Assembly (NCBI RefSeq): GCF_030315915.2
Contig: NZ_CP135990.1
Location: forward strand, 1 to 64,000
Source: Providencia zhijiangensis
Lineage (GTDB): Bacteria; Pseudomonadota; Gammaproteobacteria; Enterobacterales; Enterobacteriaceae
Length of the DNA: 64,000 bases
Direction: 5' to 3'
Shown here: positions 22,692 to 30,269 of the stretch, piece by piece
How positions within the stretch are numbered: the first letter of the stretch is position 1
Layout: each line of letters opens with the position of its first letter
Notes under the pieces: model-generated
The model's input: only the letters and a program-made list of their open reading frames with translations
What the model was told of the DNA's origin: nothing
Database searches by the model: none
Translations under genes and position numbers: made by a program

Positions 22692-23269
22692 TGCAAACTT
22701 GGCTAAGCCCGCGAATTAAATTACTGATTACCCTTGCGGGTTTGCTGATCACGATCCAAATCGCCAATAGTTTAAGTGGCTACGCGCTTGTTGGGTTCGG
22801 TATCCAACCCAGAACGCTGCACGGGCTGGTGGGGATTATCTTCGCCCCACTGCTCCACGGGGATTGGGCGCATCTTCTGAGTAATCTGCCGCCATTACTG
22901 GTGTTAAGCGCCCTACTGCTACATGATTCCATTCGAAAGTACGCTTACGCCAGCGCATTTATTATTGTGGTTGGCGGCTTGATTGTCTGGCTAGTGGGCA
23001 GAAATGCACTGCACATTGGCGCTAGCGGCTGGATTTTTGGGCTTTGGGGTTTATTGATTGCCCAAGGTTTTTTCCGCCGCAAACTATTAGATATCATTAT
23101 CGCCCTGTTGGTACTGTTCTATTTTGGCGCGATGGCAAGCGGGTTATTGCCTGTTCATCAACAAATATCGACAGAATCCCATATTGCCGGTGCCATCGCC
23201 GGAATTGCTTATGCGTGGTTTGCCAATAAAAAACTAAGAACAACACCAACAACGACACGTTCAAAGTAA
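22691..23269 (+). CDS. Small rhomboid-family intramembrane serine protease
   Basis: This 192-residue protein has about six membrane segments and no cytoplasmic N-terminal domain. The catalytic dyad is complete: Ser112 in GASG and His164 in ESHIAGAIAG. The oxyanion-side residues His61 and Asn65 of the HLLSN motif match H150 and N154 of E. coli GlpG. It should therefore be active, cleaving membrane-embedded helices. The ATG overlaps the AAA+ stop by one base, which implies tight translational coupling. Its 3' end overlaps the convergent regulator gene by 9 bases. Confidence 0.88.
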   Translation: MQTWLSPRIKLLITLAGLLITIQIANSLSGYALVGFGIQPRTLHGLVGIIFAPLLHGDWAHLLSNLPPLLVLSALLLHDSIRKYAYASAFIIVVGGLIVWLVGRNALHIGASGWIFGLWGLLIAQGFFRRKLLDIIIALLVLFYFGAMASGLLPVHQQISTESHIAGAIAGIAYAWFANKKLRTTPTTTRSK

Positions 23270-23932
23270 CTCGCTACACACTGTAACCCTATACACACAA
23301 CGCCCTGCGCCATCAAGTAGGTATTGTTCCCGTTCAACATTCACTTGGCTCCCTAATACTTCGCGAAATAGCGCCAATTCCGAACGGCAAAAGTTTTGGC
23401 ACGCGGTTGCCGCAGCGCAGATAGGGCAATGATTTTCGATAAATAACCAGCTATCGCCTTCCTGTTCCACCTTTGCCATATAGCCCTCTTCGCTACGAAC
23501 CTCGGCAAGTGCAGCTAAACATTTTTCCAATGGCAACCCTTGGCAACGCCCCAAATATTTACTGCGGCTTTCCGCCTCTCGCTGTTCAATCAGTTTTTCT
23601 AGCCCCGCATCACCAAAAATGGTTTTCACTGAATCAATGAGCTGCAAGGCCAGCTGGGCATGGGTATCGGGAAAACGTTGATGCCCCAGTTCTGTTAAGA
23701 TCCAGTTTTGCCGAGGACGTCCAGCACCTGACTGAGCGGTACATTGGACACCTTCCACCAGCCCCAGAGACGTTAATTTATGGATATGCTGGCGGGCTGC
23801 TTCCCCCGTTAAACCCAGGTCATGAGCAATCACAGCCGTGGCAACGGGTCCTTTGGTTTTGATGCAAAACAGCACCTTATCCACTGCTTGAGTGAGATTT
23901 AGATTATCAAAGTATTTACTTGCTTTATTCAT
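23261..23932 (-). CDS. SufR-like winged-helix regulator with a cysteine-rich C-terminus
   Basis: The 223-residue protein has an ArsR/DeoR-type helix-turn-helix at the N-terminus (VDKVLFCIKTKGPVATAVIAHDLGLTGEAARQH, given by its key residues) and a C-terminal segment with HCPIC, CQNFC and GRC. The first and last cysteines of that cluster are spaced C-X12-C, and another lies about 30 residues on, like the iron-sulfur ligands I recall for SufR. It is divergent from an MFS transporter, and a perfect CAAG-N6-CTTG-centred operator lies between them. The inferred role is a redox- or Fe-S-sensing repressor of itself and the pump. Confidence 0.7.
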   Translation of the reverse strand: MNKASKYFDNLNLTQAVDKVLFCIKTKGPVATAVIAHDLGLTGEAARQHIHKLTSLGLVEGVQCTAQSGAGRPRQNWILTELGHQRFPDTHAQLALQLIDSVKTIFGDAGLEKLIEQREAESRSKYLGRCQGLPLEKCLAALAEVRSEEGYMAKVEQEGDSWLFIENHCPICAAATACQNFCRSELALFREVLGSQVNVEREQYLLDGAGRCVYRVTVCSELL

Positions 23933-23942
23933 AGTGTGATTT

Positions 23943-23970
23943 TATTATCCAAGCCAATACTTGGATAATA
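23943..23970. promoter_or_regulatory. Operator between the SufR-like regulator and MFS gene
   Basis: Arms TATTATCCAAG (23943-23953) and CTTGGATAATA (23960-23970) are perfectly inverted around a 6-base spacer, in a 74-base divergent promoter region. The core CAAG-N6-CTTG resembles the SufR operator CAAC-N6-GTTG that I recall. It starts 11 bases from the regulator start, so autoregulation is likely. Confidence 0.75.
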
Positions 23971-24006
23971 CCCTTTTCTTTACTCTTTCGTCCAGCAGGT
24001 CTGCGT

Positions 24007-25437
24007 ATGAGCAACAAAACTGTCTCCGAACCCAATGAAACAGGCACAGAACATCAAGGAAAATGGGCCGATTTACTCAGCGGCACCAATGCGTTATTGA
24101 CGATAGCCCTCACTGGTGGTGTCGCACTCCATGCTATCAATATTTATATTGTCACTACGATTTTACCGAGTGTCGTCAATGATATTGGCGGCCTTGAATA
24201 TTATGCGTGGAATACCACGCTGTTTGTGGCAACCTCCATTATTGGCTCTGCATTATCCAGTAAAGTACTGGATAGCCTAGGGCCTAAACTTGCCTATCTT
24301 AGCGCCCTCACACTATTTTCCTTGGGCGCCATTTGGTGTGCATCCTCACCGTCCATGCTCACCTTATTGGGTGGACGTGCCTTGCAAGGGCTTGGCGGCG
24401 GAATGTTATTCGCGCTTAGTTATGCGCTGATCCGCATTGTCTTCACGCCAAACCTGTGGTCTCGCGCCATGGGGGTGATATCCGGTATGTGGGGGATCGC
24501 CACTTTGTGTGGTCCTGCTATTGGCGGTATTTTTGCTCAAGGGGGTCATTGGCGCTGGGCTTTTTGGGCTTTATTGCCCGTGGCGGTTGTTCTGGCAATG
24601 ATTGTTATCAACCAATTGCCAGGGAAAAAATCTCAGCAAGCCCAAACAACAAAAATTCCAGTTCTGGCGATTTCACTGCTGGTTATCTCCGTACTTGCTA
24701 TCTCAATCGGTAGCTTATCAGAAAGCTTGCTCAGTAATCTTGTCGGGTTACTCATTGGTATTGCCTTGCTCATCACCATTGCGTTTATTGATGGCAAGAA
24801 CGGGAAGCGTTTACTCCCTACAGGGGCTTACTCCCTGAAAACTCAACTTGGGGTTATTTTCCTGACAATGTGTCTGCTAGTGGGGGGAATGACCACCGAA
24901 ATTTATGTCCCTTACTTCCTACAAACCATTCACCAGTTTTCACCGTTGATGGCGGGTTATTTAACTGCCGTGATGGCGGCGGGGTGGACGGTGGGTGCCT
25001 TACTCAGTGCTAATAAAACGGGTCCCATCGTTTTACGTATCCTTAAAGCTGGTCCCGTTATCATCTTGGTATCGCTGATAATTCTCGCGGTTCTAACGCC
25101 TAATCTGGATTTGGTTAACTCCGTTCCATTATTTATTCTTTACCTACTCGCTATGATGGGCGTTGGATTAGGGATTGGCGTCTGCTGGCCTCATTTAGTT
25201 CTGCGAGTATTTAATGCGGCGCCTAAAGGAGAGGAAAACTTAGCATCCTCTTCAGTGATTACGATCCAATTGTATGCAACCGCGTTATCTGCGGCATTAG
25301 TCGGCGTGGTAGTGAACAATAGTGGGTTGATTAATCCTGGTGGGTTAGTCGGCGCTCAACAAGCCTCTGTATGGCTATTTGCCTTGTTTGCCATTAGCCC
25401 ACTCTTGGCTGCGATTTTAATTCGCAAAGTTAAGTAA
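24007..25437 (+). CDS. MFS transporter (DHA2-like, 14 membrane segments)
   Basis: The 476-residue protein has about fourteen hydrophobic helices and the antiporter motif C pattern GMWGIATLCGPAIGGIFAQGGHWRWAFW (only the key residues matter: G-x8-G-P-x3-G). The loop 2-3 motif is weak (SSKVLDSLGPKLAYL) and lacks the usual GRR/GRK basic signature. I do not recognise a specific substrate. The divergent Fe-S-type regulator suggests that a redox-active or metal-related compound induces it. Confidence 0.75.
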   Translation: MSNKTVSEPNETGTEHQGKWADLLSGTNALLTIALTGGVALHAINIYIVTTILPSVVNDIGGLEYYAWNTTLFVATSIIGSALSSKVLDSLGPKLAYLSALTLFSLGAIWCASSPSMLTLLGGRALQGLGGGMLFALSYALIRIVFTPNLWSRAMGVISGMWGIATLCGPAIGGIFAQGGHWRWAFWALLPVAVVLAMIVINQLPGKKSQQAQTTKIPVLAISLLVISVLAISIGSLSESLLSNLVGLLIGIALLITIAFIDGKNGKRLLPTGAYSLKTQLGVIFLTMCLLVGGMTTEIYVPYFLQTIHQFSPLMAGYLTAVMAAGWTVGALLSANKTGPIVLRILKAGPVIILVSLIILAVLTPNLDLVNSVPLFILYLLAMMGVGLGIGVCWPHLVLRVFNAAPKGEENLASSSVITIQLYATALSAALVGVVVNNSGLINPGGLVGAQQASVWLFALFAISPLLAAILIRKVK

Positions 25438-25465
25438 TAAAAAAGGAGCCATTGGCTCCCTTTTT
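25438..25465. terminator. Bidirectional terminator between two convergent MFS genes
   Basis: The stem GGAGCC/GGCTCC (25445-25450 with 25454-25459) has a 3-base loop and is flanked by an A-run on one side and TTTTT on the other, so it can stop transcription from both sides. Confidence 0.9.
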
Positions 25466-25467
25466 AT

Positions 25468-26967
25468 TTAGTAAGCGGTATTGACATTTTTACTGCGAAA
25501 GAAAAAAGGTAACACAACAATACTCACCACCAGCACGATTATCGTCGCCATCATGACAGACATAAATGCGCTATCAAATGCCATACTCGCCTGATTCACT
25601 AAGAGGCTTGCACTATCTTGCGGTAACCCTTCAGCCACAATTAACGCTTCATCAAGGCTATCATAGACTTTGTCTGCTACCGTTAAACCTGCCGGTAATA
25701 CCAGCTTGGCGGTATAAACCGCACTCATCAAGCCACCCATAAATGTTACACCGAGCACACTACCTAGCTCATAAGCCACTTCTTCAATGGATGCTGCCAT
25801 TCCCGCTTTGTCATCTGGCGCATTTAACATGATGGTGGTTGATGCCGTGGTAAAAATAGCACCTAATCCGAACCCAACACAGAATAAGAATGACAGTAAT
25901 ACCAAGCCGGTTGAGGTTTTGAATACCCACGCAACCCCAATGACGCCCACTAATGTGCAAATAAATCCTAAAATCATCATTAGTTTAGCGCCGACTTTAT
26001 GCAAATACATACCCGCTAACGGAGCCGCTAACACAGACGCAATCGGGATCGGAATAATGTATAACGCCGCCTCGAATGGGGTATAACCTAATACCAACTG
26101 CAAGCGCTGACTTAATAGTAGCTCGACACCAACGATAATCACGATGGATAAAATCGCCATCAGAATACCCGCAAAAAACCGTGGGTCGCCAAGTAATTTG
26201 AAGTCAATCATTGGCGACTCTGATGCTAACTGTCGGCGACTAAAAATAACCAGAAAGCCAATGCCGATCGCCCCAGCAATGAGTAATGTGAACCAATCAA
26301 TATTGGCTTTTCCAAGCTCTTTCAAGGCGTAGATTGAACCAATTAGCCCCACCAAGACAAACAAAGAGCCTAAATAATCAATCGGTTGCTGCGAATTTCT
26401 CGTACTTTTTGGGATTAAAGAAAGCGCAAATGGGATCACCAACAGCACCACCGGCACGTTGATTAAAAAAACAGAACCCCACCAAAAATGATTGAGTAAC
26501 ACGCCGCCGACTAATGGCCCAATTGCCGCACCACCCGATGCCACTGCTGACCAAATACCAATCGCTAGCGCCCGTTCTTTCGGATCTAAAAAGACTTGGC
26601 GAACAATGGCTAATGTCGCTGGCATACTAATCGCAGCACCAACCGCTAAGAAACCACGAGATAAAATTAAGCTCAATGCACTCGGTGAAAATGCTGCGCA
26701 CAGAGAGGCCAATGCGAATAAGGGCAACCCGAGTATAAACATCCGCTTATGACCCACTTTATCACTTAACATTCCCGCAGCAGGCAATAGCCCCGCCACT
26801 ACTAGCGGGTAAGCATTCATGATCCATAATTTTTCAGATGCTGTTGCACCTAGATCATGGGTGAGCTTAGGCAGTGCGGTGTATAGCACGGTGACATCAA
26901 TGACGATGAGAAATAAAACACTCGATACTAAGAGTAGAATAATCCAACGTTTATAATCTGCTATCAT
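25468..26967 (-). CDS. SmvA-like DHA2 multidrug efflux pump
   Basis: The 499-residue, 14-helix MFS protein closely follows Salmonella SmvA: LWIMNAYPLVVAGLLPAAG, then SDKVGHKRMFILG, the motif C segment AVASGGAAIGPLVGG, and FWWGSVFLINVPVVLLV. SmvA pumps export cationic biocides and dyes such as chlorhexidine, octenidine and methyl viologen. It is divergent from a TetR-family gene, with a perfect 20-bp palindrome between them. The name smvA is likely but not certain. Confidence 0.82.
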   Translation of the reverse strand: MIADYKRWIILLLVSSVLFLIVIDVTVLYTALPKLTHDLGATASEKLWIMNAYPLVVAGLLPAAGMLSDKVGHKRMFILGLPLFALASLCAAFSPSALSLILSRGFLAVGAAISMPATLAIVRQVFLDPKERALAIGIWSAVASGGAAIGPLVGGVLLNHFWWGSVFLINVPVVLLVIPFALSLIPKSTRNSQQPIDYLGSLFVLVGLIGSIYALKELGKANIDWFTLLIAGAIGIGFLVIFSRRQLASESPMIDFKLLGDPRFFAGILMAILSIVIIVGVELLLSQRLQLVLGYTPFEAALYIIPIPIASVLAAPLAGMYLHKVGAKLMMILGFICTLVGVIGVAWVFKTSTGLVLLSFLFCVGFGLGAIFTTASTTIMLNAPDDKAGMAASIEEVAYELGSVLGVTFMGGLMSAVYTAKLVLPAGLTVADKVYDSLDEALIVAEGLPQDSASLLVNQASMAFDSAFMSVMMATIIVLVVSIVVLPFFFRSKNVNTAY

Positions 26968-26998
26968 AAAATCTTCTCAACTTGTTTAATTGATCACC

Positions 26999-27026
26999 TT
27001 GATGGATGATCGTGCTATAATATAAT
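26999..27026 (+). promoter_or_regulatory. Promoter of the TetR-family gene
   Basis: TTGATG (26999-27004) and TATAAT (27021-27026) are 16 bases apart. The operator palindrome begins at the last base of the -10, so repressor binding would block RNA polymerase. A second TATAAT overlaps at 27016. Confidence 0.6.
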
Positions 27027-27045
27027 TCCATACGTACGTATGGAA
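27026..27045. promoter_or_regulatory. TetR-type operator, perfect 20-bp palindrome
   Basis: TTCCATACGTACGTATGGAA reads identically on both strands. It lies between the divergent SmvA-like pump and TetR-family genes, 16 bases before the regulator ATG. Confidence 0.85.
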
Positions 27046-27060
27046 AAGAGGTTTTTTTAA

Positions 27061-27600
27061 ATGGGACGTCAACGAACAATCGATCGCGAAAAAGTGCTAG
27101 AAGCCGCAGAAGAGATTGTCATTAATCAAGGTGCTACCGCACTGACGATTGATGCAGTCGCCAAATCAATGGGGATTTCTAAAGGGGGAGTCCAATACTG
27201 CTTTGGTAACAAAGAAGCCTTAATTGATGCCATGTTTGAGCGCTGGAGCCACTCTTACGATGAGATTTTCAGTCAAGCGATAGCTCAAGATAACAGTCCT
27301 GAAGGTCGAGTGATTGCCCACATAAAAGCCACAGCGGACCACGATAAAACCAGTATCGCCAAAGGTGCCGCATTAATGGCTTCTATGCTTCAAACACCTG
27401 AATATTTAGAAAGCACCCGTAAATGGTACCGAGAACGCATTGCTAATTTAGATTTATCAACCGAAAGCGGCAAACGCGCTAGATTGCTATTTTTAGCCAC
27501 TGAAGGCACTTTTATTTTGCGCCATTTTGGTTTGATGGATATTGATGATGCTGAATGGCAATCAATATTCAGCGATATCGAAAATACCTTTAAAGTTTAG
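27061..27600 (+). CDS. TetR-family repressor (SmvR-like)
   Basis: The 179-residue protein has an N-terminal TetR helix-turn-helix (ALTIDAVAKSMGISKGGVQYCFGNKEALIDAMF, key residues only) and a helical ligand-binding domain. It starts with ATG 15 bases after the 20-bp palindrome and is divergent from the SmvA-like pump, the arrangement of smvR-smvA in related genera. The inferred role is repression of the pump, relieved by cationic biocides. The exact orthology to SmvR is not proven. Confidence 0.8.
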   Translation: MGRQRTIDREKVLEAAEEIVINQGATALTIDAVAKSMGISKGGVQYCFGNKEALIDAMFERWSHSYDEIFSQAIAQDNSPEGRVIAHIKATADHDKTSIAKGAALMASMLQTPEYLESTRKWYRERIANLDLSTESGKRARLLFLATEGTFILRHFGLMDIDDAEWQSIFSDIENTFKV

Positions 27601-27628
27601 GTGAAAATCCATTTTTGATATATCTAAC

Positions 27629-27664
27629 ACTCTCTTTTTTATATTTTTATCTAAAAAGGAGAGT
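27629..27664 (+). promoter_or_regulatory. Hairpin sequestering the Shine-Dalgarno of the kinase-like gene
   Basis: ACTCTCTTTTTTA (27629-27641) pairs with TAAAAAGGAGAGT (27652-27664) over 13 bp, with one G-U wobble and a 10-base A/U loop. The ribosome-binding AGGAG (27657-27661) lies wholly inside the stem, 8 bases before the ATG. This geometry is typical of RNA thermometers and other translation switches. Confidence 0.6.
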
Positions 27665-27669
27665 ATTCA

Positions 27670-28572
27670 ATGAAGAAAATAAGTCATGAGTGTACAGGTA
27701 AAATACCTCAGCCACATATTGAACAAAACCAATCCGCTTTGGCGAAACCTAAAAACAAAAAAAACGTGTTTATAGAGAGAGTAAACGGGTTGTTTAATAC
27801 CTGCTTGTTTAACACATTGTTAAAACGCCCCAATAAAACAAAAAATACAGAAATCATCCCTTCCCATAAAAGTGTCGTAAAGCTGACAATACCTGAGAAT
27901 CCTTCTCCGCAAAAAATAGAAAAAAATACGAATTTAGCGCCAAACAAAGTACACATTGAACCGATCGTACATATTGAGCCTATAATCGCAAAAACAGTAC
28001 CAAGCGAAATAGACCAATTCACAGAAAGTTTGCAGCATCTCAATATCATCTTTAAAGATAATTCGTTCGGTGCTAATCATCGGCCTACCTGTTTAGTCAA
28101 AAATAGTCCAAAACATCGCACAATCACCCTAGATAATCGTCATTATCTTGGTAAGGGGGAATATGGAACCGCCTATCGCATTGGTGACTTTGCGATTAAA
28201 ATTCCTCATCGCAATTTAGATTTTAAATACAATAAATATGCGAAATACGATCGTTGTGCCAGAGTATTAAATGAGGTAAATAAAGATATTAACTTTGCAC
28301 GCTCTACTACACTAGCAAACGGCAATGCCATTTTAGTCACTAAGTTTATTGATGGAAAATCGATAAAAGGTAAGGAAGCTTCTGCTTTTGTTGAAGCCCG
28401 GGGACGCACTCTTTTTGACCATGGCTCAGAAGGAAACGTAAGAAAAGACAGGCAGAATAACCTGTTTTTAATTGATGCTGATTTTGCTGCGCAACCTAAA
28501 GAGCTAAATCGTACCCTGTCTGTCGGTACCACTGAAATCTATAAGCGTTATGAAAATAACGATACCCGTTAG
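27670..28572 (+). CDS. Protein-kinase-like protein of unknown role
   Basis: The 300-residue protein has about 150 N-terminal residues that look disordered (rich in K, N and P, with HIEPIVHIEPI). A kinase-like fold follows: glycine loop YLGKGEYGTAYRIG (159-172), the nucleotide-binding lysine in FAIK (K177), and a metal-binding-type LIDADF (D269). The catalytic loop is DHGSEGN (250-256), shorter than HxDxxxxN, and the usual aspartate position holds Ser253, so it may be atypical or inactive. Small kinase effectors (OspG, NleH, HopBF1 types) are possible relatives. The gene is A/T-rich, stands alone, and has a sequestered ribosome-binding site. No secretion signal was recognised. Confidence 0.6.
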   Translation: MKKISHECTGKIPQPHIEQNQSALAKPKNKKNVFIERVNGLFNTCLFNTLLKRPNKTKNTEIIPSHKSVVKLTIPENPSPQKIEKNTNLAPNKVHIEPIVHIEPIIAKTVPSEIDQFTESLQHLNIIFKDNSFGANHRPTCLVKNSPKHRTITLDNRHYLGKGEYGTAYRIGDFAIKIPHRNLDFKYNKYAKYDRCARVLNEVNKDINFARSTTLANGNAILVTKFIDGKSIKGKEASAFVEARGRTLFDHGSEGNVRKDRQNNLFLIDADFAAQPKELNRTLSVGTTEIYKRYENNDTR

Positions 28573-28583
28573 CTTAGAATTAA

Positions 28584-28618
28584 AAAAACCAACAACGTAA
28601 TACACGCTGTTGTTTTTT
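28584..28618. terminator. Terminator between the kinase-like and nitrilase-fold genes
   Basis: AACAAC (28591-28596) pairs with GTTGTT (28609-28614), flanked by seven A upstream and a T-run downstream. It lies between convergent genes and probably serves both. Confidence 0.65.
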
Positions 28619-28633
28619 GATTAATCGCGGCCG

Positions 28634-29710
28634 TTATTGCTCATCATACACACTCGGTACAAACACATTTCGTTCGATCATTTTCTCGATTTGCTTATTT
28701 AAGATGGTTTCTCGGTAGTGCTTATGATTGCCTTGAGGCTCATGTAAGTAGGTATTTTTCGGGTAAATTGGTGTTTCATAAATAAGTTGAGCACATTCAG
28801 TTCGAATATCTTTCAGCCAGTTACTCACCGAAGCATTGGCGCGGTGATGGCGCATCGCTTCGATATCAATCACCCCATAAACATAGGTAGAACCGTTAGT
28901 ATCCTCTTGTTTACCCACAATTTTACCCTTGTAGTCCACAATCAGTGAACGACCGCCACCACAGTCAATTGGCGCTTGCGTGGTTGGGAACATATACATT
29001 GAGCCAATATTCGGCGCCACAACATAGAAATTATTTTCCAACGCTCGGGCGCGGTTAGAAATTTCAAACAGGTCATTTTCAGTAAATGGCGTCGGTAATG
29101 AGGCGCGATACACCACTTCTGCCCCATTTAATGCCAGACCACGACCGTTTTCAGGGAAGTTTCCTTCCATGGCCATCATTACCCCTAATCGACCAATTTC
29201 AGTATCAACCACTGGCCAAAAAGATTGTAATGAGCGCCCATATTTTTTTATCCACTCATCGTACAGATCATGAGGCGATGCCGAACGTTCACACGGCAGC
29301 AAAGAGGACATTTTATGGTGTTTCAGGATAATGTTGCCTTTGGGATCAATAACAAACCCAACGTTAAACATAATTCCCGGCCAATCAGGATCACGGGTTT
29401 TCGCTTGCGCCATGATGTACACATTTTGAGACTTAGCTAACTCTCCCAGCCTGTCAGTCTCTGGGCCAGGGATATCAATGGCGCCATCTTTTAAAAATTC
29501 AGCAATCGGTAAATCTAGGGCTTCATCGTTGAAACCTTGCAAAGCCCCTTCAGGAAGAACGAGTAAACGAACAGGGAGATCCAATGAAGATAGCCACAGC
29601 GCACCGTGAGATAGCTCCTCAAGATGGTCGATATTTTTCATAATATCGCTACGCGTTTTTATTCCCCACGTTGTTGGCACTAAACCCACTACACCATATG
29701 GCTTTATCAT
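28634..29710 (-). CDS. Nitrilase-superfamily protein lacking the catalytic cysteine
   Basis: The 358-residue protein has the carbon-nitrogen hydrolase fold: glutamate in LVLPEGAL (E54), lysine in KHHKM (K133), and the nucleophile-elbow region GVMMAMEGNFPE. In active family members that segment reads GxxxCxExxxPE; here codon 180 is GCC (Ala) where cysteine is expected. The C-terminal region and its neighbour suggest an amidase or formamidase type of protein, but a Cys-to-Ala change would abolish the normal chemistry. It is divergent from an AAHS-type transporter across a 559-base A/T-rich gap. The substrate is unknown. Confidence 0.75.
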   Translation of the reverse strand: MIKPYGVVGLVPTTWGIKTRSDIMKNIDHLEELSHGALWLSSLDLPVRLLVLPEGALQGFNDEALDLPIAEFLKDGAIDIPGPETDRLGELAKSQNVYIMAQAKTRDPDWPGIMFNVGFVIDPKGNIILKHHKMSSLLPCERSASPHDLYDEWIKKYGRSLQSFWPVVDTEIGRLGVMMAMEGNFPENGRGLALNGAEVVYRASLPTPFTENDLFEISNRARALENNFYVVAPNIGSMYMFPTTQAPIDCGGGRSLIVDYKGKIVGKQEDTNGSTYVYGVIDIEAMRHHRANASVSNWLKDIRTECAQLIYETPIYPKNTYLHEPQGNHKHYRETILNKQIEKMIERNVFVPSVYDEQ

Positions 29711-30269
29711 AATAATTCTCCGATTCTATTTTCGATTTACCTGCATTTGGCATTGTTCAAAAATCAAACTCATCGAATATTATTCACATGTTAAATTTAT
29801 GTCAAATAAATATTAAATTGCACTTTTTGGATATTCACACTTAATCTGTTCAATATTTGACGCTAATATTTAAAATAAAAAATCAGGCTATAAACATATT
29901 AACAATCTAGTGATTGTCTTATTAATTATAAATATAACCTCGCGTTACTTTATTTTAAACACTATAAATATCAGTCAAGTAAAAGATTATTGCTATTTTT
30001 AATTTCCTCATAAAATTAATATAGGAAAACATTTTCATTCTTAAAAACAGAAACAAAAACCGCGAGTAAACTTAAGTTTTATTAATATTTAGCCCAGAAA
30101 CAAAAACTGCAATAAATATCCTATTCCTGCATTTATTGTACATTTTATTAACATTTCTATTGTGATTTAACTTAAAAAAGTAAAGTGTAATGTCGGCTTT
30201 TCAGATTTAAAAAATATACGTACTTGCCATTAAAAAAATATCGGTCGAATAACGATTAGAGAGTGATTT
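29711..30269. other. Long A/T-rich intergenic region with a 13-base direct repeat
   Basis: This 559-base gap separates the divergent nitrilase-fold and transporter genes and contains no credible gene. CAGAAACAAAAAC occurs at 30048-30060 and again at 30095-30107, 47 bases apart. Promoters of both genes should lie here, but no single -35/-10 pair stands out in DNA this A/T-rich. A regulator gene is not adjacent. Confidence 0.55.

Noticed and set aside
30161-30178. TGTGA half-site before the AAHS transporter gene
   Set aside because: The second half-site is missing, so a CRP site cannot be supported.
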